Notes under the pieces: generated by a model
Seen by the model: the letters and a program-made list of their open reading frames with translations, nothing else
The model's database searches: none
Told to the model about the DNA's origin: nothing
Translations under genes and position numbers: made by a program
Assembly (NCBI RefSeq): GCF_039503195.1
Contig: NZ_JBCJKP010000001.1
Location: 7,688,001-7,752,000 of the forward strand
Direction of reading: 5' to 3'
Source: Streptomyces mirabilis
GTDB taxonomy: Bacteria; Actinomycetota; Actinomycetes; Streptomycetales; Streptomycetaceae
Length of the DNA: 64,000 nt
In this document: positions 15,747 through 27,581 of the stretch, piece after piece
Position numbering within the stretch: the first letter of the stretch is position 1
Layout of the letters: every line of letters begins with the position of its first letter

Positions 15747-17276
15747 CTAGATGTCCCGGAACGTCTCGATCTGCGCTCCGATCGAGTTGAGCCGCTCGGC
15801 GAGGTCCTCGTAGCCGCGATTGATGACGTACACGTTGCGCAGCACGGACGTGCCGTCGGCCGCCATCATCGCCAGCAGCACGACCACGGCCGGGCGCAGC
15901 GCGGGCGGGCACATCATCTCAGCGGCGCGCCAGCGGGTCGGGCCCTCGACCAGCACGCGGTGCGGGTCGAGGAGTTGCAGCCGGCCGCCGAGCCGGTTGA
16001 GGTCGGTCAGGTAGATGGCCCGGTTGTCGTAGACCCAGTCGTGGATGAGGGTCTTGCCCTGGGCGGAGGCCGCGATGGCCGCGAAGAACGGCACGTTGTC
16101 GATGTTCAGGCCCGGGAACGGCATCGGGTGGATCTTGTCGATCGGCGCCTCGAGCTTGGAGGGCCGTACGGTCAGGTCCACCAGCCGCGTACGGCCGTTG
16201 TCGGCGAAGTACTCCGGCGTGCGGTCGTGGTCGAGGCCCATCTCCTCCAGTACCGCGAGCTCGATCTCCAGGAACTCGATTGGCACCCGGCGTACCGTCA
16301 GCTCCGACTCGGTGACCACCGCGGCGGCCAGCAGGCTCATCGCCTCGACCGGGTCCTCGGAGGGCGAGTAGTCCACGTCCACGTCGATGTTCGGCACGCC
16401 GTGGACGGTGAGCGTGGTCGTGCCGACGCCCTCCACCCGTACGCCGAGTGCCTCCAGGAAGAAGCACAGGTCCTGGACCATGTAGTTGGAGGATGCGTTG
16501 CGGATGACGGTCACGCCGTCGTGGCGGGCGGCGGCGAGCAGTGCGTTCTCGGTGACGGTGTCCCCGCGCTCGGTCAGCACGATGGGCCGGCCGGGGGAGA
16601 CGGCCCGGTCGACCTGGGCGTGGTAGAGCCCCTCGGTGGCGGCGATGTCGAGCCCGAACCGCCGCAGCGCGATCATGTGCGGCTCGATGGTCCTGGTGCC
16701 GAGGTCGCAACCGCCCGCGTACGGCAGCCTGAAGGTGTCCATACGGTGCAGCAGCGGGCCGAGGAACATGATGATCGACCGCGTCCGGCGGGCGGCCTCG
16801 GCGTCGATCGCCTCCATGTCCAGCTCGCTCGGGGGCACGATCTCGAGGTCGACCCCGTCGTTGATCCAGCGGGTGCGGACGCCGATCGAGCCGAGCACCT
16901 CCAGCAGGCGGTAGACCTCTTCGATCCGGGCCACCCGGCGCAGCACCGTGCGCCCCTTGTTCAGGAGCGTCGCGCACAGCAGTGCGACGCACGCGTTCTT
17001 ACTGGTCTTGACATCGATCGAGCCGGACAGACGACGTCCGCCGACCACGCGCAGATGCATCGGACCCGCGTAGCCCAGAGAGACGATTTCGCTGTCCAGG
17101 GCTTCACCGATTCGAGCGATCATCTCAAGGCTGATGTTTTGGTTGCCGCGCTCGATGCGATTGACGGCGCTCTGACTTGTGCCGAGTGCCTCGGCGAGCT
17201 GCGACTGTGTCCAGCCCCGGTGTTGCCGGGCGTCACGGATGAGCTTGCCGATGCGTACGAGGTAGTCGTCTGCCAT
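15747..17276 (-). CDS. HTH-UDP-N-acetylglucosamine 1-carboxyvinyltransferase fusion (MurA-like)
   Basis: A 509-residue fusion. Residues 1-65 form an XRE helix-turn-helix (GWTQSQLAEALGTSQSAVNR, then IERGNQNISLEMIARIGEAL). Residues about 72-505 form an EPSP-synthase/MurA fold with SKNACVALLCATLL (Lys93-Asn94 correspond to the substrate-binding KN pair), PYAGGCDLGTR (Cys190 at the PEP/fosfomycin cysteine position) and FPGLNIDNVPFFAAIAA. So the key MurA residues are kept. It probably corresponds to S. coelicolor SCO5998, a second MurA beside the main one. The DNA-binding domain suggests autoregulation or moonlighting control. ATG 17276 lacks a ribosome site, and a TATCT/AGATA dyad lies just upstream. 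Confidence 0.88.
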   Translation of the reverse strand: MADDYLVRIGKLIRDARQHRGWTQSQLAEALGTSQSAVNRIERGNQNISLEMIARIGEALDSEIVSLGYAGPMHLRVVGGRRLSGSIDVKTSKNACVALLCATLLNKGRTVLRRVARIEEVYRLLEVLGSIGVRTRWINDGVDLEIVPPSELDMEAIDAEAARRTRSIIMFLGPLLHRMDTFRLPYAGGCDLGTRTIEPHMIALRRFGLDIAATEGLYHAQVDRAVSPGRPIVLTERGDTVTENALLAAARHDGVTVIRNASSNYMVQDLCFFLEALGVRVEGVGTTTLTVHGVPNIDVDVDYSPSEDPVEAMSLLAAAVVTESELTVRRVPIEFLEIELAVLEEMGLDHDRTPEYFADNGRTRLVDLTVRPSKLEAPIDKIHPMPFPGLNIDNVPFFAAIAASAQGKTLIHDWVYDNRAIYLTDLNRLGGRLQLLDPHRVLVEGPTRWRAAEMMCPPALRPAVVVLLAMMAADGTSVLRNVYVINRGYEDLAERLNSIGAQIETFRDI

Positions 17277-17288
17277 GGCGCGACCGTA

Positions 17289-17304
17289 TATCTGATGTGA
17301 GATA
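17289..17304. promoter_or_regulatory. TATCT-N6-AGATA dyad upstream of the HTH-MurA gene
   Basis: TATCTGATGTGAGATA is an inverted repeat 13 bases before the ATG, in the core-promoter position. It is a candidate operator for the HTH domain of the fusion itself. Confidence 0.4.
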
Positions 17305-17401
17305 AAGAGAAACGGAGCGCACCCGTCCGGGTAGTGGGGAACAGCACACCGCACCCGCATGGGAGTTCGGGTGCGGCGCCGTGGCGGCACGGCGACTTCG
17401 G

Positions 17402-17599
17402 TCAGCGCTCCCGTCGACGCGTCGTGCGCCGCCAGCCGAAGGGGCCCGGCAGATCCATCGACGAGGTGCGGCGTCCGGTGCTGCTGCGGGTGTGGTGCGG
17501 CCCGTGCCGGCCGCCCGTGGTGATCGACCACGAGTGCCGGTTGATGTTCAGCCGCACCCCGGGAAGGATGCGGAAGCTCTTGCGGAACGTGAGAGGCAT
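17402..17599 (-). CDS. DUF4236 small protein
   Basis: A 65-residue basic protein starting MPLTFRKSFRILPGVRLNIN. The pattern F-RKSF-ILPGVRLN-N-SWSIT-G is diagnostic for DUF4236, a short domain of unknown function found alone or fused. The middle has the His/Gly/Arg-rich GGRHGPHHTRSSTGRRTSS, and the end is Arg-rich. An AGGGGGA ribosome site lies upstream of ATG 17599. It stands between the HTH-MurA gene and the XRE regulator and has no obvious partner. Confidence 0.8.
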   Translation of the reverse strand: MPLTFRKSFRILPGVRLNINRHSWSITTGGRHGPHHTRSSTGRRTSSMDLPGPFGWRRTTRRRER

Positions 17600-17717
17600 G
17601 AAGGGTCCCCCTTGGGGCAGTTCGCGGCATTCCTGTCGTTTCGCGCCGCCGACTGCGGCGCGTCCCGTTCCCAGTACCCCGAAGCGGGCGATGGTTGCCT
17701 GTGAACTCCCGGCGCGC

Positions 17718-18578
17718 TCAGCCTCGTTCGGCCGCCCCGCGCTCCACGAGTGTCTGGGTGCCGATGACCCCGAGGAGGGCGACCTGCTCGGCGTCCCGCG
17801 TTCCCGGCTCCGCCGTGTAGACCATGATGCGCAGGTCGCTGCCCGCGACGTTGAGTACGTCGCAGTCGAGCGTCACGGGACCCAGCTGCGGATGGTCGAT
17901 GGTCTTGCGCGAGGCCTCGTGGTGGCCCACGGCCTCGGACTCCCACAGCTCGGCGAACCGGTCGCTGTTCGCGCGCAACTCCTCGACCAGGCGCCGCAGC
18001 CGCTGGTCCGCCGGATACCGGCGCGCGGTCGCGCGCAGGTCGGCGACGACGGTGGTCTCGAACTCGCGTCGGGCCTCGGGGGTGTGGCGGACGTGGCTGC
18101 CCGGGCCCACGAGGTTGCGCCACACCGCGTTGCGCTCGTTGCCGCGCCACCCGGACGGGTCACCCATCAGGGCCGCGTACAGCGGGTTGGCCAGCAGCAG
18201 GTTCCATGCCGCGTCGAAGACCGCGACGGGCGTTCCGGTCAGCCGGTCCAGCATCCGGTGCACGCCGGGGGTGATGTGGGCGGGCACGGTGCCGCGTCCC
18301 GGCGGGACCAGTCCGGCGAGATGGAAGAGGTGTTCGCGCTCGGCGCCGGACAGTCGCAGCGCCCGGCCGAGCGCCTCGACGATCTGCTCCGAGGGGTTGC
18401 TCGCCCGGCCCTGTTCGAGACGGGTGACATAGTCGACCGAGATCCCGGCCAGCAGGGCCAGCTCCTCGCGGCGCAGTCCGGCCGCGCGTCGGTGCCCGCC
18501 GACGGGGAGCCCGGCCGCCTCGGGGGAGACCCGGTCCCGCCAGCGCCGGACCGTCCGCCCGAACTCCGTACTCGCCAT
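17718..18578 (-). CDS. XRE-family regulator with MmyB-like ligand-binding domain
   Basis: A 286-residue regulator. The N-terminal helix-turn-helix (about 8-80) reads RRAAGLRREELALLAGISVD then YVTRLEQGRASNPSEQIVEA. Residues about 105-275 have the MmyB-type sensory domain pattern (TPVAVFDAAWNLLLANPLYAAL, NAVWRNLVGPG, FAELWESEAV, VTLDCDVLNVAGSDLRIMVY). Such regulators usually control an adjacent divergent oxidoreductase through a CTGG-CCAG palindrome. Here the palindrome is present at 18602-18640, but the divergent gene is a GNAT. ATG 18578 is preceded by GTGGGGGC. Confidence 0.88.
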   Translation of the reverse strand: MASTEFGRTVRRWRDRVSPEAAGLPVGGHRRAAGLRREELALLAGISVDYVTRLEQGRASNPSEQIVEALGRALRLSGAEREHLFHLAGLVPPGRGTVPAHITPGVHRMLDRLTGTPVAVFDAAWNLLLANPLYAALMGDPSGWRGNERNAVWRNLVGPGSHVRHTPEARREFETTVVADLRATARRYPADQRLRRLVEELRANSDRFAELWESEAVGHHEASRKTIDHPQLGPVTLDCDVLNVAGSDLRIMVYTAEPGTRDAEQVALLGVIGTQTLVERGAAERG

Positions 18579-18601
18579 GCCCCCACTGTGCACCGGTCCG
18601 C

Positions 18602-18640
18602 CCGCCCGTGCCTGGTACTGGCAGTGCCAGGCACGGGCGG
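18602..18640. promoter_or_regulatory. 14-bp inverted repeat, probable operator of the XRE/MmyB regulator
   Basis: CCGCCCGTGCCTGG (18602-18615) and its exact complement (18627-18640) flank an 11-base centre TACTGGCAGTG. It starts 24 bases upstream of the regulator ATG. The inner CCTGG/CCAGG form fits operators of this family; autoregulation is inferred. Confidence 0.6.
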
Positions 18641-18739
18641 ACAGACCCATGACCGCCCGGCCCGCCCCGCCCCGAGTACGGGTTTGCTCGCCCCGAGCGC
18701 GGCGTTCCCCGCCCCGGGCGCCGTCGATAGGGTGTCGCC

Positions 18740-19276
18740 GTGCCCGCGTATCCGCCGATGCCGTCACGCCTCGAGACCGCCCGGCTGACGCTGCGGCCGT
18801 GGTCCGACTCCGATGCCGAGGGACACAGCGCGCTCTTCGCGGAACGGGGTGCGGGACCGCTCCCGGTCGAACGGAGCCGCGAGATCATCGCGGCCCAGCT
18901 CGCCGCGGCGGCGTCGACCGGCATCGCTCTGCTGCCCGTCGACCGCCGCGACACGGGCGCCTTCCTCGGCTACGTCGGCCGGGCCTCCCTCGACGAACCC
19001 GAGATCGCGTACGAGTTGTTCCGAAGCGCGCACGGGCACGGCTACGCGACCGAGGCGGCCTGCGCGGTGCTCGCCGCCGCGAGCACGACCGGGCGCGGGC
19101 GGGTCTGGGCGACCGTGCGCACCTGGGACGCCCCCTCGTTCCGCGTCCTCGAAAAGCTCGGGTTCGAGCGGGACCACGTCTCGGCCGACGACCGCGGCGA
19201 GCTGGTGTGGCTCACGCGCGCGCTGCCGCGGCGCGGCGGAGTGCCTGACGGCAGGTCGACAGCATGCCGGGCATGA
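18740..19276 (+). CDS. GNAT-family N-acetyltransferase
   Basis: A 178-residue acetyltransferase of the RimJ/RimL type. It begins with SRLETARLTLRPWSDSDAEG. The central strand-turn is GAFLGYVGRASLDEPEIAYELF, the acetyl-CoA pyrophosphate loop is SAHGHGYATEAACAVLAAA, and the late NAT helix is WDAPSFRVLEKLGFERDHV. The substrate is unknown. GTG 18740 is the only sensible start. It is divergent from the XRE/MmyB regulator, so it may be the target of that operator. Confidence 0.85.
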   Translation: MPAYPPMPSRLETARLTLRPWSDSDAEGHSALFAERGAGPLPVERSREIIAAQLAAAASTGIALLPVDRRDTGAFLGYVGRASLDEPEIAYELFRSAHGHGYATEAACAVLAAASTTGRGRVWATVRTWDAPSFRVLEKLGFERDHVSADDRGELVWLTRALPRRGGVPDGRSTACRA

Positions 19277-19301
19277 CCCGGGGGCGCCCATGTACTAGAG
19301 T

Positions 19302-19319
19302 TATCTCGACATCGAGATA
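19302..19319. promoter_or_regulatory. Palindrome TATCTCGACATCGAGATA upstream of acnA
   Basis: A perfect dyad (TATCTCGA-CA-TCGAGATA) about 145 bases upstream of the aconitase start and just after the GNAT gene. This is clearly an operator-quality site, but I cannot name its regulator. Confidence 0.6.
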
Positions 19320-19360
19320 TCTGCCGAGGTGCACCGCAGCCGCACGCAGTCATCAGGTCT

Positions 19361-22177
<2,817 letters not shown>

Positions 22178-22196
22178 GCGATCCGGTACGGCGGCC

Positions 22197-22228
22197 GGGC
22201 CGCACTCCTCTTCGGAGGGGTGCGGCCC
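22197..22228 (+). terminator. acnA hairpin terminator
   Basis: GGGCCGCACTCCTC pairs with GAGGGGTGCGGCCC (one G-T pair) around a TTCG loop, 20 bases after the acnA stop and before the convergent regulator gene. Confidence 0.85.
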
Positions 22229-22255
22229 TTCGCATGCGACGGCATGCCCGGGCGC

Positions 22256-23257
22256 CTACACCCAGCCGCGCTGCGCCGCCCGCATCCCCAGCTGGAAACG
22301 GCTCGCCGCGCCCAGCCGCTCCTGCAGATCGCTCACCCGGCGGCGCAGTGTCCGCAGGCTCACCCCCAGGTGACGGGCGACCGCCTCGTCCTTCATCCCG
22401 GCGGCCAGCAGCCGGGTCAACGTCCGCTCGTCCTCGGTGAGTTCACCGTCGGAGACCGGCTGGCCGAGCGGGGTCGCCTGCTGCCAGGCCAGCTCGAAGA
22501 GCTTCTGCAAGGCCTCGGTGACCGCCGAGTGCCACACCACGACGGCACAGTAGCCGCCGGCCACGGAGGCGGTCAGCGGCAGCAGCGCGCGGCATCCGTC
22601 GACCACCAGCAGCTTGAGCGGCACGGTCGGCAACACCCGGGCCTGCTCGCCGAGTTCGACCATACTCAGGGCGCGGGACAGGACCTTCGGATCCTCCAGG
22701 CCGGTCGCCGCGTAGATCCCCCGAGAGACGATTCCGCGGCTGAGCAGATCGGCCTGGAGATCCACCTGAGGAGCGGGCGGGGCGAGATACGGCGGTGTGT
22801 CGAAAAGGCACACCTCGTGCTCGGCGCGCGCGTACATCTCCTCCAGGCGTGCCGCGATGGCGCCCTCGCCGGAGGCCACCTCGACCAGCCGGGACGGCTC
22901 CTCGCGAAGCAGCCCCGCCTCGTACGCGGTCGCCATCTCCTCGGCGGTGGCGGCCAGCAGTTCGGACTCCGTCTCGCGCCGCCGGATCAGCGCGCGGATC
23001 GCCACCCGGGGGTCGACCGCCCGTAACCCGCCCATGGAGTCCGGTGGTTGCAACAGCCCGAGCGTGAGCAGCCGGTTGCAGGCCTCGCGGACCCGGGCCG
23101 GGGAGGCACCGGTCAGCAGCGCCCAGCCGGCCGCGCCGGCGTCGGGCTGGTTGAGGATTGCCTGGTACAGCACCTCGTCGAACGCGGAGACCCCCACCGC
23201 GGCCCAGGGGCTCGCGGCAGGGGTCTCCCTTGCCGTGTCGTATGCCGTGTTCACCAT
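22256..23257 (-). CDS. TrmB-like/LuxR-type transcriptional regulator
   Basis: A 333-residue regulator. Residues about 25-75 look like a TrmB-type winged helix (FDEVLYQAILNQPDAGAAGW, then RVREACNRLLTLGLL). The middle (about 135-255) resembles the ligand-binding part of such proteins. The C-terminus (about 270-330) is a LuxR-type helix-turn-helix with ELTEDERTLTRLLAAGMKDE and ARHLGVSLRTLRRRVSDLQE. This architecture is abundant in Streptomyces and its ligands are mostly unknown. The start is ATG 23257. The gene lies 58 bases downstream of the subtilase on the same strand; joint control is possible but unproven. Confidence 0.8.
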   Translation of the reverse strand: MVNTAYDTARETPAASPWAAVGVSAFDEVLYQAILNQPDAGAAGWALLTGASPARVREACNRLLTLGLLQPPDSMGGLRAVDPRVAIRALIRRRETESELLAATAEEMATAYEAGLLREEPSRLVEVASGEGAIAARLEEMYARAEHEVCLFDTPPYLAPPAPQVDLQADLLSRGIVSRGIYAATGLEDPKVLSRALSMVELGEQARVLPTVPLKLLVVDGCRALLPLTASVAGGYCAVVVWHSAVTEALQKLFELAWQQATPLGQPVSDGELTEDERTLTRLLAAGMKDEAVARHLGVSLRTLRRRVSDLQERLGAASRFQLGMRAAQRGWV

Positions 23258-23315
23258 GGCCCGGCACGGTAGACGATCTTTGTTAAGGCTTTCCGCAACG
23301 TTTGGCTACGGTCGT

Positions 23316-26300
23316 CTACTTCAGGCCGAACGCCCGTACGACCGTCTGGTCGACGATGTTGCCGTCCCGGTCGCCGGCCCGTACGCGCAGCGACACGAAC
23401 CGGGCGTCCTTCTTCGGGTGCTTCAGCTCCGCCTTGCCGTGCTTGACCTTCACTTCCTTCCACGAGGTGCCGTCGTCGTACGAGACCCAGGCCTTCAGGG
23501 AACTGGCGGTGACGCCGCCCGACTGGTTCCGGACGGAGAGGCCGAGCTTCGACGTGTGTCCGGCCTCAGCACTGTTGAGAAGGTTGAGCCCGGCCACGTC
23601 GTAGTCGACCGAGAGCAGCCCGAGCGCCGTCTGCTGGTCCGTGTGCGCCGAGGCGAAGGACCATTCGGTGTGGGTGGCGGTGGAGTACGCCGCCCAGTCG
23701 GCCGTGCGCTGCGTGTCGACCACGAGGCGGTACGAGGACTTCGCCGCCGGCGCGGTGAACGTACCGTAGCCGCCGAGTGCGGTGTCGCCGATCAGTTGCC
23801 CGTCCGCGTACAGCTTGCCCTTCGCGGTGTCCAGAACGTTGTCCGCGTATCCGTAGTGGCCCGGTGTGGCATCGCTCAACTCCGGTACGCGGACGGTGAG
23901 TTTGTCACCGGTGCGCTGGGAGAGGCCGGCCTGCTGAGCGGTCGCCGGGCGGACGACCTGGCCCAGCCAGTCCTCGGTGGGTTGCTTGCCCGCCTTGTCG
24001 AAGGTCCGCACGGGACCCCACTGAGGCTGGTTCGCCTTCCAGTTGGGATAGACGGCGTGCCAGATCCGATTGTCGGAGACGTTGTAGTACTCGGTGCGCT
24101 CCGTGCCGAGCCGCACGTTGGTGGTGGTCGCGATGTCGGCACTCTGCCAGGGGCGGTACCGGTACACGGCGTCCTTGCCGACATCCCCGGCCCCGGCTCC
24201 GCGGTAACGAACCGTCTGCTTCACCGTGTTGGAGCTGTTCAGGTTGTACGTCTGGTTCGCCGAGATGGCTCCCACCTGCGGGAACATCACGTTGTACACA
24301 TACGGACTGACGGGAGTGCCGGCCAGCTTCAGCTTGACCTTCTTCCCGCTCTTCAGCAGGGCGCCGAGCTTCGCGCCGTCCTCGCCGGTGGCGAGCATCA
24401 GCGGGACAGTCATGCTCTGCACGGAGCCGAGCCAGTATCCGGGCGTCTCGCGGTAGGCGAGGACGTAACCGGCCCCGGCCGCGGTCGCGTTGGCCAGCGC
24501 CTCGTCCGCCGTCGCACCGGCGCCCACCCGGACGACCGCCACCTTGCCCTTGACGTCGAGTCCCTTGAAGTCGGCCGCGGTTCCGGCGCCCGCGTCCACC
24601 GCCCGCACCGTGTGATCACCGCTGACCTTCACGGGGAGGCCGCTGTACGTCTGCGCGTAGTCGAGGGGCAGCGCGTACTTCTCCGGGCCGGTGACGCTCG
24701 CCGTCAGCTCCTTGGCGTACAGCCGGAACTTCGAGGAGAACTCGAACATGCCCTGGGTGACCTTCTCGGTGGGCGCCACATAGATGTGGTCGGTCCACCA
24801 GCCCTGGCTGTAGGTCACCCCGAAGGCAGTGCCCGGGCCTTCCCGGTGCCAGTTGGTGCTGAAGCCCTGGAACTCGGAGTCCTCCTTGGTCTTCGGCTTG
24901 ATCTCCACCGCCTTGCGGGCGTCGAGGACGACCTCGGTGTCACGGGCGACCTTGATCTCCGGATCGCCGACGACCGAGGTGTTGACCTCCAGTCCGGCCG
25001 CGTCCCGCTGCGAGATCCAGGACGCCGTGGAGTACGTACCGGCCGGCACCTTGAAGGTGTAGCCGCTGCCGATGAACCCGTAGGTGTCGGGATACGCGCC
25101 GTTCAGCTCCTGCAGCATGAAGATCGACGAAGACTTGGTCGGCTTGCCGTCACGGCCCAGCAGCGACACCTTCAGGTCGTAGGTCTTCGGCAGCTTCTCG
25201 AAGCCGATGGCCGTGGTGACGAGGATGCCGTCGGCGCTCGCGGTGATGTGGCCCGTGTACCGGCCCGTCGCCTCCTTCGCCGGGTCGACCGTGACCGCGA
25301 CGGTGGCGGTGGCCTTCGCCGGGACGGTCACCGTGTCCGCGTTCAGTGTGGCGTCGCGAAGTGACGAGGACACCTTCAACTCCACCGCTTTGTCCGTGGT
25401 GTTGGTGTACGTGATGTCCTTGTCGGCGGCCTCGGTGTCGGTCTCCTCGTACTTGCCGAAGCTCAGCGTCGGCGTCGCGAAGACGCCCTGGTTGACGGCC
25501 CGTACGGCGTCGACCCGGCCGTCGCCCTGCTCGAAGACGTCGGCGTCCGGCATGGTCTTCGCCGTGGTCGCCAGCGCCTGCTTGATCTGCTGGCCCGTCC
25601 AGTCGGGGTGGGCCTGGGCGACCAGCGCCGCGGCGCCCGCGACATGCGGGGTGGCCATCGACGTACCGCTCGCCGTCGTGTAGTAGTCGTCGACCGGCGT
25701 ACCACCAGGCATGCTGGTGCCCGCGGCGCGGGCCGCGGTGATGGCCACGCCGGGCGCGGTGATCTCCGGCTTGACCGCGTAGTCACCGGCGCGCGGACCG
25801 CGGCTGGAGAACGAGGCCAGCTTGTCGGACTTGTCCACGGCGCCCACTGTCAGCGCGGAGTCGGCGATGCCCGGGGTGCCGACGGTCTGCTCGGACGGGC
25901 CGGAGTTGCCCGCCGCGATCACGAAGAGGGTGCTGGTGGACTCGGACAGCTTGTCGACGGTCTCGCTCAGGATGTCGGAGGGGCCGGTGGCGTCACCGCC
26001 CAGCGACATCGACACGATCTTCGCGCCGGATTTGGCCGCCCACTCCATGCCCGCGATGATCCAGGAGTCCTGGCCGTGGCCGGTGGTGTCGAGCACCTTG
26101 CCCACCGCCAGTTCCGCGCCCGGCGCCACGCCCTTGTAGCGGCCGCCCGAGGCCGCGCCCGATCCGACGATGGTGGAGGCCACGTGCGTTCCGTGGCCGA
26201 ATCCGTCCTGCACCCCCTCGTCGGGCACGAAGCTCTGGGACTCCGCGATCTTGCCCGCGAGGTCGGGGTGTCCGGTGTCCACGCCGGTGTCCAGGACGGC

Positions 26301-26978
26301 GACCTTGATGCCCTTGCCGTCGTAGCCCGACTTCCACACCTCGGGTGCGCCGATCTGCGGCACGCTGACGTCGAGGGACGCCTGTACCTTGCCGTCGAGC
26401 CAGATCTTGTCGATGCCCTCGCCGAGTTGCTTGGCGGCCTTGGTGGTCGGTTCGGTGCCGAGAGCGGGGGCGATGTCGGCCCAGAAGGAGGTCGACTTCT
26501 TCGCGCTCAGCGCGGCCCCGTCGATCGCGGGCAGCTTGAGCGTCCGGCGTGCGCCGTCGGGGGTCGCGCTGCCGCTCTTGTACGTCGCGATCACCGGGGT
26601 GGTGCCGGTCTTCGCGTCCGTGTATCCCTGCTTCACCAGCTGGGTGACGTTGAACAGGGCCGGGTCGAGACGGCCCGCCTTCACCAGCGGGATCGCGTCC
26701 GCCGGCAGGACACTGACCTCGCCGTCGCGCTCGGTCGACAGGAAGGTGGCGGCCTCACGGCCCTTGCCGCGCTGGATGTCGACGGCATATTTTCCGTCCG
26801 GTCCGGCGGTGAGCGACACGGTGTCGCCGGTGATGAGGGTGACGGTCCGGGTGGTGCCCTGCGCCGTGCCCGGTGGGGTGTCGGGCGAGGGGGTCGGGGC
26901 CGCTGCCGAGGGGGCGATCGCACCCGCGAGCAGAGCGGCGGCGCCTGTCATGGCCCAGAGGGCGTGGAGTCTTCGCAT
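23316..26978 (-). CDS. Secreted subtilisin-family serine protease (S8), large
   Basis: A 1220-residue secreted protease. Residues 1-28 form a signal peptide (ALWAMTGAAALLAGAIAPSA). A propeptide follows to about residue 205. The S8 catalytic domain carries the triad Asp230 (VAVLDTGVDTGHPDL), His265 (GHGTHVASTI) and Ser440 (GTSMATPHVAGAAAL). After about residue 500 come beta-rich domains (VTVPAKATATVAVTVDPAKE) and a probable PA-like segment near 800-900. No LPXTG or membrane anchor is visible at the C-terminus (IVDQTVVRAFGLK), so it is likely released. AAGGAAAAG precedes ATG 26978. It is divergent from an orphan histidine kinase across a 603-base region. Confidence 0.92.
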   Translation of the reverse strand: MRRLHALWAMTGAAALLAGAIAPSAAAPTPSPDTPPGTAQGTTRTVTLITGDTVSLTAGPDGKYAVDIQRGKGREAATFLSTERDGEVSVLPADAIPLVKAGRLDPALFNVTQLVKQGYTDAKTGTTPVIATYKSGSATPDGARRTLKLPAIDGAALSAKKSTSFWADIAPALGTEPTTKAAKQLGEGIDKIWLDGKVQASLDVSVPQIGAPEVWKSGYDGKGIKVAVLDTGVDTGHPDLAGKIAESQSFVPDEGVQDGFGHGTHVASTIVGSGAASGGRYKGVAPGAELAVGKVLDTTGHGQDSWIIAGMEWAAKSGAKIVSMSLGGDATGPSDILSETVDKLSESTSTLFVIAAGNSGPSEQTVGTPGIADSALTVGAVDKSDKLASFSSRGPRAGDYAVKPEITAPGVAITAARAAGTSMPGGTPVDDYYTTASGTSMATPHVAGAAALVAQAHPDWTGQQIKQALATTAKTMPDADVFEQGDGRVDAVRAVNQGVFATPTLSFGKYEETDTEAADKDITYTNTTDKAVELKVSSSLRDATLNADTVTVPAKATATVAVTVDPAKEATGRYTGHITASADGILVTTAIGFEKLPKTYDLKVSLLGRDGKPTKSSSIFMLQELNGAYPDTYGFIGSGYTFKVPAGTYSTASWISQRDAAGLEVNTSVVGDPEIKVARDTEVVLDARKAVEIKPKTKEDSEFQGFSTNWHREGPGTAFGVTYSQGWWTDHIYVAPTEKVTQGMFEFSSKFRLYAKELTASVTGPEKYALPLDYAQTYSGLPVKVSGDHTVRAVDAGAGTAADFKGLDVKGKVAVVRVGAGATADEALANATAAGAGYVLAYRETPGYWLGSVQSMTVPLMLATGEDGAKLGALLKSGKKVKLKLAGTPVSPYVYNVMFPQVGAISANQTYNLNSSNTVKQTVRYRGAGAGDVGKDAVYRYRPWQSADIATTTNVRLGTERTEYYNVSDNRIWHAVYPNWKANQPQWGPVRTFDKAGKQPTEDWLGQVVRPATAQQAGLSQRTGDKLTVRVPELSDATPGHYGYADNVLDTAKGKLYADGQLIGDTALGGYGTFTAPAAKSSYRLVVDTQRTADWAAYSTATHTEWSFASAHTDQQTALGLLSVDYDVAGLNLLNSAEAGHTSKLGLSVRNQSGGVTASSLKAWVSYDDGTSWKEVKVKHGKAELKHPKKDARFVSLRVRAGDRDGNIVDQTVVRAFGLK

Positions 26979-27581
26979 CTGTGGGCTTTTCCTTCCCTTG
27001 AGAGACCTGGTGAGGTCTGGACCACTGTGCGGGCCGGGAGAGAAGAGGCTCAAGGGATTCCTGTGGCCGAGGGGTGCCAATGCCCCCTTCGGCCAGGGGG
27101 GTTGAGAACCGCCGGTTCCTCCCGGGAGGCCCTTCGCACGGCTGCGGCACAGTCGGAACACGGGGTTCTCCCAGCGAACCGGGACAGGATCGTCATATGT
27201 CTGGCACCCGGAGCGAACGTCTCCACGTCACACGCGCCCCCGGCGACCCCGCCCGTGGCGAACGCACCGGTGGCCACCGCGTCCCCGGTGAGCGTGTCCT
27301 CGGGGACGGCGGCGGCGACGGCGACGGGGCCCGCGTGCGCGGCGAGCGTGACGGCGGCGACCGCCCCCGTGTCGGACGTGACGGTGGCGGGTACCTCCGC
27401 GGGGACCGCCTCGCACAATCAGGCGAAACCGGCACATGGCATGGCGCCGGCAGACGACGAACGACTACGGATATCCAAGGAACCACGTGAGCCTGCGCCG
27501 GAAGATCGACAAAGGGCGGGCATCGACGATGCACGCCGTGTGTGGGGTGGGGTACGCGATCCGGCCGGTGGAGGACGGGAG
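26979..27581. other. 603-base divergent region without a convincing gene
   Basis: Between the subtilase and the histidine kinase. Around 27195-27420 the DNA is rich in GCG, GTG and ACG triplets, so several frames stay open, each with skewed Ala/Val/Thr or Arg/Gly composition. A 97-codon frame starting at ATG 27197 has AGGA upstream, but its Arg/Gly/Asp-rich product looks like a shadow. I see no response regulator, RNA gene or clear operator. Confidence 0.5.

Noticed and set aside
27050..27418. Reverse-strand Ala/Val/Thr-rich frame upstream of the subtilase
   Set aside because: Skewed composition from GCC/GTC/ACG triplets, no family resemblance and no convincing start.
27197..27490. 97-codon frame with AGGA upstream, between the subtilase and the kinase
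   Set aside because: The product is Arg/Gly/Asp-rich without hydrophobic core, and other frames in the same segment are equally open. Kept only as a note in the intergenic entry.
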